A stretch of 64,000 nucleotides of DNA from Ascidia mentula (Eukaryota > Chordata > Ascidiacea > Phlebobranchia > Ascidiidae), in NCBI GenBank assembly GCA_947561715.1, contig OX387202.1, positions 9,623,001 through 9,687,000 of the forward strand. Direction: 5' to 3'. This document shows positions 25,617-38,600 of the stretch, piece after piece. The first letter of the stretch is position 1. Every line of letters starts with the position of its first letter. The notes under the pieces were generated by a model. That model was not told the DNA's origin and made no database searches. It saw nothing but the letters and a program-made list of their open reading frames with translations. A program made the translations under genes and the position numbers.

Positions 25617-27848
25617 CCTATTTAGACATGAGTGTTTGTTTCAATCTTTATGAAGATTGTACAGTATGAGTTCAAGCATTCCAAATGTGGCAAAACCGTC
25701 AGCTGGCTTAATATTGAGGTCTGTTCCTTAATTTAGGAAGTTTACCGACTAATCTAGGTCAGAAAAAATGCATTCAGTTATCTAGGCTTCAACAAGCTTT
25801 ATGACTGTTACCGTGATTAATACAAATGATGCAACGTACATACAGTCAACGTTCATTAAACCGGCTTACTTCTGTTTCTGACATTAAACTTTTGAAGTTG
25901 CGCATGTTCTCCTACTTGTAAACACCTTGTGGTAAATACCGACAGCAATCCACATGCCACGTTGCCGATACAAACCGACCAAAGGGGCGTTTTATTTGCA
26001 TGGTAGGTTTCCATAACATGGCCATAAAAGCAATAAAATTCTTTTACAATCTTTCAGGAGAATTTGCTGCAAATTTTCCACACATATTTCTATACAGGGT
26101 TGATATAAGCATAGAGCTAAAAATATTACTTTTTACAAGTCGTCACTGTGAGTTAAAAATACTCGCAGCGAAACCGTTTAAACTTTCCATTGACGCTGCT
26201 GCGAAGGTTGTTGCCAAAAAGAGGAACCACTGAACAAAGCCAAACTTTCCGCACTCCGGTCGATAAAAACGCCTGCGGCAAGCAACATTCTGTGTGTTGG
26301 TACTGCGGTTCAAAAATTCTTGCTGACTTGAACCACATGTGGACAAAACATCCGGTATTGACCAATGAAAACAATGTGGTGAGCTTTGTGGTTAAAACCA
26401 TTGGCCTAAAGCCAAGTTGTCAAGCCGTGCTTCTTTGTAAGATTTCTGTTTGTGGACATTCTCTCAGAATATGCAAATTTGCATATTTCTAAGAAATGTG
26501 CGTACGTTGTTCTTGCGTGATTAGTTTTCTTATGCAAACGTGCTTATCTTTTTATTAAATGGAGATTATGTGGTGACATTGTATGATTGGACCAGTCGGG
26601 TTGAAAAAACACCGTTGCAAAAATTAACGGTGTTCGCCTTCAACAAAAGTCCTCATCTAACAGACACCACACGATGTCACAAAAATCGGGAAAACAAAAT
26701 AATTCCAATTTCGGCTTCAAAATGCAGCAGAGTGCTTGTATTTTGGTGCTGTGTGGGGAGATACCGATTACGCTATAATGTTAAGAAAATAGTTTCGCGA
26801 CTGAGGCGTTTATTTCGTGCCATCGACGATTTTGGAGGCATTTTTGGTTTCAAGTCTTTGTTACGCTGAATACATGTGGATGAGAACGTTTCATATGTCG
26901 GAAACCGGAATCAGTCAAGCGTGAGAGCATTTCGACTGTGCGTATGCGTAAGTCCCATTAAAGATATGTTCACTTATGTAATGTTACAAATAATAATAAC
27001 GAAGTTACGGAATATAAATGGGATTAACGCAATGTGAAAGTTTTTTGTTGCTTTTACTGTTTTCTGATTTGCCAAGATTTAAGAGTGCTTTTTATTCGCG
27101 ACTTACAAGAGCAACGTCAAATCAAATTTATAGACAAAAATCTAATTTATTGCACAATTTATTCGTATAGTAAATCACAGAACTTTAAACACAATAATTT
27201 TGTAACCCAATTAGCCTTCGTCGCAACATTGTATTAAATTCTTTTTTCTGTGCTAGTTTTAGTGCATATATTGGTACATAGACACACGCTAAACAGTGTG
27301 CAATATGAATCACATATGACTTGGTACTATTGACTAAATTGTCCGCCGATCTCGTAATAACTTTTTTCAATACTGGGTTTAGTTGGGTAAATACATTTGC
27401 ATTCGGCTTAACATTTGTTCCAATTTGTTTCTGTGTTTTCCATAAAATTTCCCATTCAGGTTAAAAGTTTGTGTTTTACTTATACCAGTTTTTTGGAGTT
27501 ATACTAATTCCAAGAATAATGTTATTCCCAACAGGCGGTTCAGTTAGAAGTTTAGTTAAAACTGGTAAATAATAAGTTTAGTGAGAACATTTGGCACAGG
27601 GAAACTGTGATTTGCTAATGTCGAATTGCTAAGTTGCAATCAATTGTGTTTAATTGCCTGCATATTGAACTAAATTCCGTTTCGGAACCTAGCGAACAGA
27701 AATTGCCCTTCCTTGGTCAACGCGCGCACTGCAAAGCAACCTTTGATCGCTCCGGGGTTACTTCGCACAATGAACTATATTAACCCGCTGTGCGTTAGGT
27801 TACTACCGTTCACATCGAAGGTAACTGTCGGACAAACCGGCTTTTTTT
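25617..27848. other. Intergenic between GAS8 and MYLIP, no gene supported
   Basis: Several ORFs of 60-110 codons overlap on both strands around 26000-26870, but none has splice signals or family wording that I could support. Confidence 0.45.
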
Positions 27849-27945
27849 CACGTGGATTGCTTGCCCACGTGCCCATCTAAGCCAATCAGAAGCAAGGGAT
27901 TGTTACGTCACATTGGGTCTGGCAGGCAAGCGAGTATAAGAACCA
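27849..27945 (+). promoter_or_regulatory. Probable MYLIP promoter
   Basis: Two CACGTG E-boxes (about 27849 and 27866), CCAATCAG at 27882, a CRE-like TACGTCAC at 27904, an inverted CCAAT (ATTGG) at 27912 and a TATA-like GTATAAG at 27934 are packed within 100 bases. This lies about 350 bases upstream of the MYLIP start codon. Function is inferred from composition and position. Confidence 0.45.
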
Positions 27946-28295
27946 GGTTGCGACAAAAGAAGTCAACACATGAAATTCGTGCTGAAGGTCGGAGGTTGGT
28001 GTTTTGTGCTGTGTTTGTAAAGCAATGTTGTTTATCTCGCTTCGAAGGGAAGGTACATGGTACTTTTTAGTATATGATTATGTATTTGAAGTTTGTGACA
28101 GACGTCTGATTATTTTTTAATATTGTTGTTAAAATTCTTTGCTGTAGTTCACAATAATTGTTCAATGGACTGCCATGAAGACTGAATTAATATTGTAAAT
28201 ATAAACATAAAGCTTTTTTTCGTAGGAAGTGAAACTAAGTATGAACTGTTTATGACTGACTTGTGTAAAAACATTTTCTGGATTACACAAACACA

Positions 28296-31152
28296 ATGAG
28301 CTTACAACTGGATTTAACGAACTGGCAATCAAGCACAATCCTATGTCTTGTCTCAAGGCCAGATTCTGTGGTTATTGAGGTTGAAGTGGATAGAAATGCT
28401 ATTGGACAAGAGATTTTGGACAAGGTATGTTGGTTGTATATGTCCTGTTAATCATGCGAAAACTTCGGTTACTTAATAAAAAAATTAGGCTACTAATTAT
28501 TTGTAAAACACTTTGCATAATTTGTCTGTAAAAATAAAATTTAGTCAAAATTATTTTTTTGTCGTTGCAATTCAGGTATGCCATTCTATTGGAACTGTTG
28601 AAAATGATTATTTTGGACTTCAATATTATGGACCAAGGAGAGAACCTTTGTGGTTAAATTTGCGAAATAGAGTTATTGGAAAAGTATCTGGGCAGTCTCC
28701 TTTCAGATTGAAATTAAGGGTGAAGTACTTCGTTGAGACACATCTTATTCTACAAGAATCCACGAGGTGCATAATTTATATTCTTCACTTTCATTTTTCA
28801 TAGACAGCAGTTAAATCTATTGAAATTTTAAAGTAATTATACTTGCTTGAGTCTTTATGTTAAATAGATTATCCGAAACTGTTCTGCCAATTTTACAGCA
28901 TTGATGATGTTTTAGTAGTTACCACTTACTGTGTGTAGCTCAAATTGCCATACAACTAGCAGCGATTACAAATATAATTATTTTGCAGGAGAATTTTTTA
29001 CCTCCAACTGAAGCAGGACTTCATGGATGGTAAATTGGAGATCGGCCAAGAAATGCTGCCAGCCATATTGGCATTAATTGCCCAAGTTGAAAGAGGTGAC
29101 ATTACTTCAAATGAAAGAAGGGCTGAATTGTTGGAAGGATACACAACACTTTGCCCACAGGGTGAATGTTCTTTATCAGCCATTGATTTCAATAGGTATG
29201 TGTGATTTTTATGATGAAAAATAAGTATCAATTCTAATTGATTCTATTTGAATAAGTTTTGGTTAATGGAGAAACTGATGATGCCGTTTTGGGCGAAATA
29301 TATATTTCTCTTAATAAATCCATCTGAGCGTCTAAAGATCGCTTTGTTGGGATTTTAATATATAATTATTGATACGGTGTGCGATCGACAGCCTGCCATG
29401 GGCCTTTGGTTTTTTGATCCAGTTTTTATTTATTAATCACATAGCAAACACAGAAATCTTAGATAACAAGGAATATGCCTTGTAGACAAAAAAACTTGCT
29501 TTATTTCATATGTGTGTTGAATTTGTTCAAACCGTAGTGTTTTTTTTTAGAATACATGAACAACATATGAAACTTAAAGGCACCTCAAAAGCAAATGCCA
29601 TATCCACGTTTTTGTCGACTGTTGCAACTTTACCTGCATACGGCACCGACACTTACCAGATGAAGCAAGAAATATCTCCTCCCAGTGGAGGAGCAAGGGG
29701 GACTAACAGTCCTGTAATAACACGCTCACATCTTGTCAACGTAACATTTCGGATCGGTCCTCAAGGCATTGAAGTAACGAATGAAGGGGACACTGTAGCA
29801 AAACGGTAATTTATAAGTACCTGTACGCATTTTTTTTATTTTTAACCCTTCATCCTCATTCAATATCAATTATTAGAATTATCATAATCATAAAGAACAT
29901 GACAATTGACAACTAGTCTAAATAAGTGTTTTAATTGTTTTAGCATTCCATTTCAAGCTGTGCAACTTGCAACTCATTCCGGAAAAGTGATAGATATTCA
30001 TGTTTACCAAGACAATGGTTCCATAAAGACACTTGTCTTTCGAGCTTGCTCAGAGAGCCAGGGCAATGCCCTATACAGGTAATTTCTGCCTGTAAATGTG
30101 ATATTTGCTTGTCAAACTTAACTTCTGGTCAAACTTATAACAAGCTTTGTAATCACTGGACAATGTTGTTGTGAATTTTTAGAATGATCACTGAAATGTT
30201 GGCATTCTACACTTGGGATACTGTACATTCCTCTGTAATACATCAACACAGCTTGGACTTTAAGGGTCATTTTCTGGCACTCTTTCGACCAAACGTTTCA
30301 GATATGGGTATGTAAAGTATAGTTTGCTTTCCTTTTTTCAGTCACTCTACGTAATTCAGCAAATCTGCGAAAACCTTACCACAGTTTTTCATTCACAACA
30401 AACTTTAAAAATATTTTTTATTTGATTCTCAGATAAGCAATACATCTTTGATGTACAGCGGACATCTCGTGAAGCTTTTGACCATGCCCGCCGTATTTTG
30501 TACCATCGTCAAATGAAAGTTGCATCTGTGTCGCCACAGCAATCCAAGACGGTGACAGAAACATCGGAACATTCATCCCAAGATACAAACAATTCTGCAG
30601 AACTTGAACTTCTTCAAGAAAGATTACAGACAATAAGTGACGCTTTATCGTGTCGGATATGTCTTGATTCAGAGATTGAAAGTGTGTTTGTTCCATGTGG
30701 TCATCAAGTTTGCTGCAGCCAATGTGCAGAAAGATGCCAGGTGGGTTCAGTTCTATTATTGTACATGTGATTGTAAAATGTCATGGACAACATGGTTGTA
30801 AGGTTCAGTCTGCATGAAATAAGTACTGCAGGTATTTAAATGTTAAGACCTTGATTTTTTTGCCAAATACTATCTTGATTTATATTCAGAACTATGTCAT
30901 CTTTTGCACATGTCAATACAAACAACAGACTTATTTCATGACAATTTTTTTTTGCAGAACTGCCCTATTTGCCGAAAGCCCATATCCAAATCCTTGTTAG
31001 TGTTTCTTCCAATCACAAAAGATTTTGTCGACTCTGGTTTGTCATCACCTGTGGATGTAAATATGTCTTCTATCGAAGAAGACTCGAACACTGAACTGAC
31101 AACGAGTCCAAACATTACAGCAACTATTCCTGCTGTTGTTGAAGCTTTGTAG
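28296..31152 (+). CDS. MYLIP: MYLIP / IDOL, FERM-domain RING E3 ubiquitin ligase
   Basis: Eight exons join in phase to 514 residues: 28296-28424, 28576-28766, 28989-29195, 29551-29805, 29944-30078, 30183-30307, 30433-30740 and 30958-31152 (stop TAG). The N-terminal FERM domain shows [33 protein letters not shown] and [16 protein letters not shown]. The F3 part shows [17 protein letters not shown]3HC4 RING lies at about residues 421-458 (CRIC, CGHQVCC..C, CPIC). Known MYLIP ubiquitinates lipoprotein receptors (LDLR, VLDLR, APOER2) and myosin regulatory light chain. Human MYLIP is 445 residues. The extra length here comes from about 10 residues before the FERM start, a Ser/Thr/Gln-rich insert before the RING, and an acidic tail of about 50 residues after it. 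It is tandem with GAS8; no shared regulation is evident. Confidence 0.95.
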
Positions 31153-33350
31153 GAAAGCTATGTACTCTTTTGTTGCCACTGCAATGCACACAATGTTCAT
31201 TTTTACAAGACAATCAAATGACGACAATAGCCAATCTGGCATTGGCGAGTTGTTTTTTGTCAGTTGAATCCAGAGCAAATTCGCAAATTACAATTTCATC
31301 ATCCAAACTCACAAGCCTTGTATTTGAAACAACAAAATGGCTAAATAAGCAATACTACCAAGTGTCCACTGTATCAAGGTTTAGGAATATGATGTTTGTG
31401 TTCTGGTCGGTGAAAAGGTGATGGTGTAAACATGTTATTGCTTGCCCCCATACCTCAAATGTGTATAGAACTTGTAGGTTTCACTGGCACCCAGAAATTC
31501 ACTGGCACCTAGAAATTCCACCAGCAAAATAATAAAAACTTTTAAAATATGTAACTTTTTGTTTTGTGTTTCATGGTCACTGGTAACTTTCGTAAGACGC
31601 TGGTGTTTTTGTGGTTGTCTGGTAGGCATGACATGGAACTGATCAAGCAGGCTGTTGATCAGCATTCTGCTGTTATTGGTGTTTAATTCTGCGATCTTCG
31701 CAACCTTTCTTTTGTGTGAAAGTAAATCTTCGATGCAATGCAACAGCAATACAATTGTAAATAGTTGTTTTCTCTTGGTTTGGTTTCACTACACAATTGA
31801 TGTGTATGTTTCTTTTGCGTTTTCAACACTAGTGGCGCCCATCACTGGGTCATGTGCAAACCATTTCGGGCACCTTTTTTCACCAACTTTTTCGCCTGTT
31901 TTTCTTGTCCTTTAGTTGTAATAAAATTTTCAACACAATTGCATTGTTGTTGGTCACTTTGACCCCAGCATGTCTCCTTATAATGTGTCAAATATATAGA
32001 CAGGAAGAACTAAGGGTTATATTAATGCTCACATGTAACCAAAACTTTCGGAGATTTTAGATGGTCCTACAGTCACTAAAGCCATTCAAGAGTTGTTCTC
32101 TGTTGTTCTTTGTCACTACTGAACCAGTCGCAGGTCGACAAATCTTCAACACAACATATTCCGCAAGACTTTGCTGTTTACATACGGAGATTTTTTTGAC
32201 TGAATGACAGTGAAATTGCCGAACGCAGGCACATGAACGACGTTCGCAGGTTGTCACAATTGTTAGGTGATAAGTTGCTGTGGTTTCAAACCATTGTCCT
32301 CGCTTACCCATAAACCACAACACAGAAGTAAGCAAGGTACAAAGAGGTCAGAACAGGTGGACAACCCACTCATAATTGGAATGACGTAACAGAGAACGTT
32401 GTTACTTTAACTTCTATATCAACACATGTGGGTAGATCTTTGTGTTTGTCATTGACAAACTCATACATGGCAGGCCTACATTGTCAAAATGTCAATGACA
32501 ATTTGTCACCCATTTTAAGAAGGATGGTTACTGCAAGTTATGCGTTTAAACAATATTAATATGCTCTGATTTGACATTATTTCTCAAATTGAAACTTAAA
32601 TACGTGCACGGAGTAACAGGCGGTACTTGCAGCGAGACATATACGTCAACAAAGTATTTCTGTTATGTGATGATTTTCCCATATTGGCAACAAAATTCCT
32701 CTATAATCTCTCATGCACGTGTGCTTGCATCCGGATGTTAGGATATGCGTAAAGATAAGTATCATTGCAGCTGTTAGGATAAGTATCAGTGCAGCTTCGT
32801 ACAATCCTTGACTGATGCTGGTGCCAATAAGCGCTCGCCCAGACAACGTTTAATGGTGTCAAGGCGCCGTCTAGCGGCCAAGTTTATTTTACCCTAGAAG
32901 TTTGTATTTCTTAGTTTTTAGCTTTCATGACTGGAACTTTTTACTTTACATCACTTACTTTTGTTTGCATGACTAATTTTGATAATTAAAGTTGCTAGTT
33001 TATTTCCGTTGGAATTTGTCATGCACAATCCGTTCTCATAAGCAATACCTATCTACATACTAATACATGCTGCATATCGTTCTGACATTATTACGTTGTA
33101 ATAATATTAGGAAGTACATTACCTCTTGAAGTAGTTTACATTTGTTTTTAATGTGAGAGTTTATCTTAACTATCAAAGAATAAAAACATAAATATATACA
33201 CGGAAGATTGTGATCTCGTTATCAGGTAAGTTGTAAATTTTTTACCACGCTTTCAGAATCAACGTTGCACAAATTCATTACAAAGCGTTATCGATCGATT
33301 AAATTGAAACTATGTACACTAAGTTCCACCAACACGTCCAGGTGCTAACT
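31153..33350. other. MYLIP 3' region and intergenic DNA
   Basis: No gene seen. A TAATAAAA at about 31919 could end the MYLIP mRNA. Two small tandem duplications are visible: about 18 bases at 31479-31516, and about 20 bases at 32755-32797. Confidence 0.4.
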
Positions 33351-34432
33351 TTATTTTCCTCCCCAGTGTCTGTTGCTGTAAAGGGAATAATGTGGTTTGT
33401 AGGCACGAGAGTAGCAAGTGTGGCAAGATCTTTTTCTGCAGGCATAGTTGTAGCCTTCACGACAAGCAGTCACGTAGTCGACATCCCCGCAAGTACTCTT
33501 GTAATTAGGACTGAAAAGAATGTTTTTCGTTATTGTGCGTTGTGTTTCACTTAGGATGTCCATAGGGTGAAATAAATATTCTGTATTTTTACCAGACTGA
33601 TCCTGGTTTTAGCAAGTGTTCTTTGTGTGTATATTATTATAGAAGGGAAAGTGTTTGCCAGGTTGTCTTTCGCAGTTTTGGTTTAAAAACGCGCAATATT
33701 ACTTGGTTAAAGTTTTCTATTACTTGGCAATTTAAAAAGTTTTACAAAAATTAAGAAGAAACAAGTTAATTAAATTTAATCAGATTAAATGGTGTTTGCA
33801 TCAATTGGAAATGTTCAAATCCTATCACCTGTACCGCTGGGGTTTGTTCTACTTGCGGTCGCAATCATAGGCGTCGATTTTTTTAACGTTTAGTAAAATA
33901 TTAAGGGTGACATTTCCAGGTTTTACAAACACGCAAAAAAAATTTCGTCATTCGTATCGCCCTAAACATCGGTAAACGACGCAAATTCCGTTTCGTGTAA
34001 CTTTGTTGCGTAACAATCCACGAGACACTTGTGTTAGTCCTGATTGTGACGGTGATAGTAAAGGTCGTTTGAAACTAGCTTAACGCATAGTATAATGTAT
34101 GTGGTTTTTCTGACAATAATTTTTCATTTAAACGAAATCCAGGGGTGACAATGCATGCTTTGTCACCCCTGTTTGTTTGTGAGGGGTGACATGTCACCCC
34201 AGTCACCCCTAAATCGACGCCTATGGTCGCAATACCACTTTTCTAAGAAGGTTTCTAAGAACTCAAATGATAAACAAACTTTTTACTGACTCCATTGAGA
34301 TGAGTTGTCTTCTTGCTGCTACACAGCCATACCAGCGCGCAGATCCAGCATGATACCGACAAGCTGTTTTATGAGCAGCTATGTACGCCGACCAATAAAG
34401 ATTCTGGCAGTGAAAAGTTTGCTTCATCTTGA
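33351..34432 (-). CDS. Two Cys-rich exons, possible C-terminal tail of the CLCA gene
   Basis: The exons read as 34287-34432 and 33351-33497 on the minus strand, with stop TAA at 33351-33353 overlapping an AATAAA. The first encodes FHCQNLYWSAYIAAHKTACR and then WYGCVAARR. The second encodes STCGDVDYVTACREGYNYAC and then RSCHTCYSR. Both contain a TACR turn followed by a spaced Cys, so they look like two related modules. Phases fit: CLCA exon 19 ends with one base (C) at a strong GTAAGT donor, the first of these exons supplies two bases after TTTTTCAG, and it ends in phase 0, matching an acceptor before 33497. I do not recognise the module, and the link to CLCA is inferred. It could instead be a separate small secreted protein. 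The intron between the two exons holds a MITE. Confidence 0.35.
33866..34225. mobile_element. hAT-type MITE, complete, 360 bp
   Basis: Termini CATAGGCGTCGATTT and AAATCGACGCCTATG are perfect inverted repeats. An exact 8-base target duplication GTCGCAAT lies at 33858-33865 and 34226-34233. No ORF of note. It contains further GGGGTGACA/TGTCACCCC palindromes near its right end. Confidence 0.9.
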
Positions 34433-35134
34433 CTGAAAAACAAGAGGAATTTTTTTATTGACGTTTGTAAAACATATTGTTGATAATTATGTTTGTAGAA
34501 TAAGAAACTAATTTGGACCAGTTCGAGCCAAGATCTCCTGGCAGGCCGTGGATCACGCACCGAGTCACGATATGTATTTTTATGTTGAGTTTAACACTAC
34601 TTATCTGGCAGACAGCTCAGTCGGTTGATGTTTGGAAACATGTATTTCGCGCAAAGCTATCATCAGTTTCTTCAACTTATATAAATGGATTTTATTCTGA
34701 GCTGTCTGCAAAATCGCAGTGTTGGACTTAACATAGAAATACATAGTTTATAATTTTGAAGTATTTTTGGGAAAGTTGCGTGAGTACCAAAAATCAACGG
34801 CTAAATTTTAACAAAATTTTAACAATGAGTACTGAGGGTAAATAACCCCAACATATTTGTGGTTGTTCGACCAATATTTGCTTCTTCGTCTTAAAAAAAA
34901 TATTTTGAATTACTTTTAAAACTATTGGGTAGAGTCGTTTAAAGGACAAATATACGGAAAAGTAAGGAATATTGCAAGGCTGTGTCTTTCACTATCAAGG
35001 GTCTGAAGTGTTTGTTTATAATATATTCCTTTCACAATAAGATGCAAATAGTTGTGCACATTGTTTCGACGTGTCCATCTGTCAGGAACCAAACTAGGTA
35101 CGAACTACCGGGGACGAATCACAATTGAACACAC

Positions 35135-35404
35135 TAGACCTGTTTATATGATCGGGACTTTCAGTAAACGGCTTTTGCTCGTTGTTTTGTTATAAACGCA
35201 CGACAACTTTTGTTATATCTCTTGCTGTATCAATCAAATATGGCTAACGTCTTGCTTTGTCCAATCTTCAATATAAATTAGTGATAAACCCTAATAGGAC
35301 CTGCTGATAGCCAGTCAGCATACATCGCACTTTATTTGAAGTCCCGATCAAGTAAACGGAGATAGTCTTAGGAATTAATAGTCCTGATCATGTAAACAGA
35401 TCTA
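35135..35404. mobile_element. TA-flanked MITE (Tc1/mariner-like form)
   Basis: Terminal repeats GACCTGTTTATATGATCGGGAC and GTCCTGATCATGTAAACAGATC are inverted with three mismatches. TA lies on both sides. There is no coding potential. It would lie in the intron between CLCA exon 19 and the possible tail exons. Confidence 0.6.
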
Positions 35405-35629
35405 CTATGGCCAAGCAAATGCCTGGGAACCAATCGTGCTGTCCGACAAACCGTGTTCAAAACTGTCTCCAGCAAACTGATTATTGTTGGCATATTGCTT
35501 CTACCTTTTTCACAATGCTTTTGAAATAGATAATAAACTTGGTAATATAGGACACTGACTTAAATGACAAAGCAAGCTTCTTACGCGATTTTTCAAATGC
35601 TAAGTATTATGTGGAGTGTAGGGACTTAC

Positions 35630-38600
35630 GAACTGGAACCGGCATTGCACGTGTGCTTGTAGTTAATCGAGAGGTGGTTGGTGGGCTTGTAGGGGAAGGG
35701 GTAGTTCGAGGCGGTGGAAGTTTAACAATAGGCGGAAGAGTGGGAACGGGTGGCGGTGCTGTGAGTAAATTGAGGATTGCGATGTTGGACGGTGCTCCTT
35801 CATTTCCCCTTTCGTCTACCGCTCTTATCATAAAACCAATCCTAATGGCAAAAAAGTTGTATTTTTTCTTGCAATAATAAAATTTAAAGTTCATACAATG
35901 AATTAGGAAACTTTTTTTCTGAGAAAACTTCTTACTTTGTCGGTTCCTGTGATGCGGAAACATCGGAAACACGAACAAGAAAAGTTTCCTCATTTCCTGC
36001 CTCTTGTGGACTTCCAAGGTCACCCTCAATTATGTCCAGGTCTCCAATTAAGTTTCCTTCCCCCATTGACAAAAGCCTGGCCACTCCGTCATTGATAGCG
36101 TAGCGAATGACGTAAGAGGAAGCTAAAATGTATGAAGTTTAGTGTAAGCTAGCCTGATAAAATTTGTAACGCAAAGATGAATGTGAATTTTTTATGAATC
36201 AATTCTCACCATTCCCAGAGTCATAATCATCTCCTGGAGCCAAAAATTTTAGGTAGATTCCCGCCTCTGGATCTGTCAAGTTTTTCTGTTCCGCTTTCAA
36301 ATCTGTTACAGCACTTGGAGGCAGATCGTCCAAGTCAGGATCGACCGTGATTCTATATAAAATTAGCAAATGGTGTACTACAAGATACAGGGTTTACTCA
36401 AAGTTAAACTTTTTAAATCAAGAAATTTCAAGCAGTTCTACTTCCGTGCACGTGGGGAGACAGTTCAAATATGAATTTTAGTTGTTATGGCAACGTGATA
36501 CCCTTCCGCTGAAAATCCTTCACTGGCCGAAACTCTGGAGAAACTGCCAATATAGGATGAGTCGACTGTGCTCTCCTCCTCTGTAGGTGGACGTGGTTTG
36601 TTTTCTTCGCCATTTATGTTCAGGACGACAGTGCCTGAAATGTAGCAACAAATGCATTGCACTTAGATGTCATTTACTGTCAGACACATGTGCACATAGA
36701 TGATATTAACAGAACATACAATTAACATAGCAAAAATTATCGACTTGCCATTTCTTTTTATGTAGCCCGGAATAAAATTAGCTAAAGAATCGAAAGACTC
36801 GTTGTTTTCTTCAACATTTTTTCCAGTAACTTCGATCTGAAAGTTTTAATACATGTAATCGGGATGTAGAGATGGACTTTACGATTGTGGTGATTAAACT
36901 TGCCCTCATGCTGTATCTCCCTCTAACGTTCGCCCCGTTAAAACATCTGGTGTACACACCATCGTTTGCCTTTGTATCAGGAGCTGAAAAACAAAAGGAT
37001 TTTGTACAGCAGGGATTCGGCCTCTTTTTAGTCAATCAATTGCAATGTAGTCCAGACAGGCTATAAATAACTTTGCAAACATGACCAAATCCTGCACCTT
37101 AAAATTCGAAAAATATTATGCCAACTCTAATTAGTACAAAAATGTCAACAAACTAAAATTAATAAATGTTAAAAAATATTCAAATTTTTGCAGCAATTTT
37201 TTGGGTCAGCTTTCACCTGCTCCTTTGTCGTGGAGATCGAGTTTCACTTCACTGGCGTCTGGTTTTGCAATTTTCGCTAATACATTAAGCCCAGTCAGTG
37301 GCACTCCGCCTACTGTAACCTGCAACATCGGGCAACTTAGAATCATGTCAAGACGCAACAGAGTCAATGAAGATATTACACGTATGTTGAACTTAGAGGT
37401 CTTTGTTAGCAATGTTAAATTTACAGGTCTTTTTCACTGCAATGAGATGTTTGTCAAGAGTTTTAAAGAACTTCAAAAAGTTTTTTTAACCACGGGTTTT
37501 TACTCGTCATGCAAAAAAGGCACATTCGCGTATAATAACTCAATTTATTGGCAGAAATATGACTGCTTGAAACCAGCATGACGTCACTCACCCTAGCGTA
37601 AACAACAGTACATCCGGGAATGTTTGGGTCCTTCTTCGACCCACTTTTCACAACGATTGGATTATTGTTCTTGCCGCTGAGTTTTGATGAAACAGTTATG
37701 GTTATAGTTTGAGTGGTTGTAGGTGAAACATTGTAATGCCAAGTGCCGGGCTGAAAACCGAAGTGAATTTATTTCATATTTTGATAAATTTAAAACAAAC
37801 ATATTTAAATGAAAGCAATTGTATTAAATATCGTAAATAATAATCCGAATAGAATTTCTGTTCACATAACTGCTTCTTATAGTTTGTTGCAATGACAATA
37901 TTCTTTTCACTGAACTACATCATAAATTGCAGGGTGTGCTTGAAACAGTTGATTTCATTTCTCAGTTTGATCACATGTTAATAAATGTTTAAAATAAAAG
38001 CACACGATTTTACCTTTGCAGTTCCTGGTATTGCAAATGAAATTATTTTGATTCGATCATTGACGTCATGTATGGGATTATCATCACACGTTTTGCCGTT
38101 AAAATTTTCCACCGTTGTGTAGGAACATCGGTGTGGTGACGTCAAGGTCACGTCTGTTTTTCATATCACATATTTACGTCATTGAACTCATAAAACTACA
38201 TAATAAATACGAAAAGCAAAGACTCGGACACGGGAAAAATCGCAGGACGTTTGTTTTCATTTACTGTGTCTTTTATATTCCCAGAAACTAAAGATGCCTA
38301 CACTACGTAAGCGAAATTTATTTTTCTAGTATCAAATCAGCTGACATCTTGTTTCTTCATTAAATTATACAGCACTTACAGTGTTCTGATATTGCCGATT
38401 TAAAGACAGTAACCGAGGGCCGCATTCGGCCAACATGCTGATTCGTCTAACAACTATAATGCAACTAAATAATATATAGATCAGCACACGCAACTTACCA
38501 GGAGCGTCACCCTGTGACCACGAAAACGCGAACTTAGTGTAGTTTCCAATGGTTCTGTCGATTATGACGTCATTACTAAATGCCGCTCCAGCTTCGACTA

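Noticed and set aside
26190-26492. Possible C2H2 zinc finger (CWYC...HMWTKH) in a 100-codon ORF
   Set aside because: Only one C-x2-C-x9-H-x4-H match without the conserved aromatic and Leu positions, no splice context and no neighbouring finger; most likely chance.
35611-35877. Gly/Val-rich 88-codon ORF on the plus strand
   Set aside because: It is the complement of the Pro/Thr-rich CLCA linker exon.
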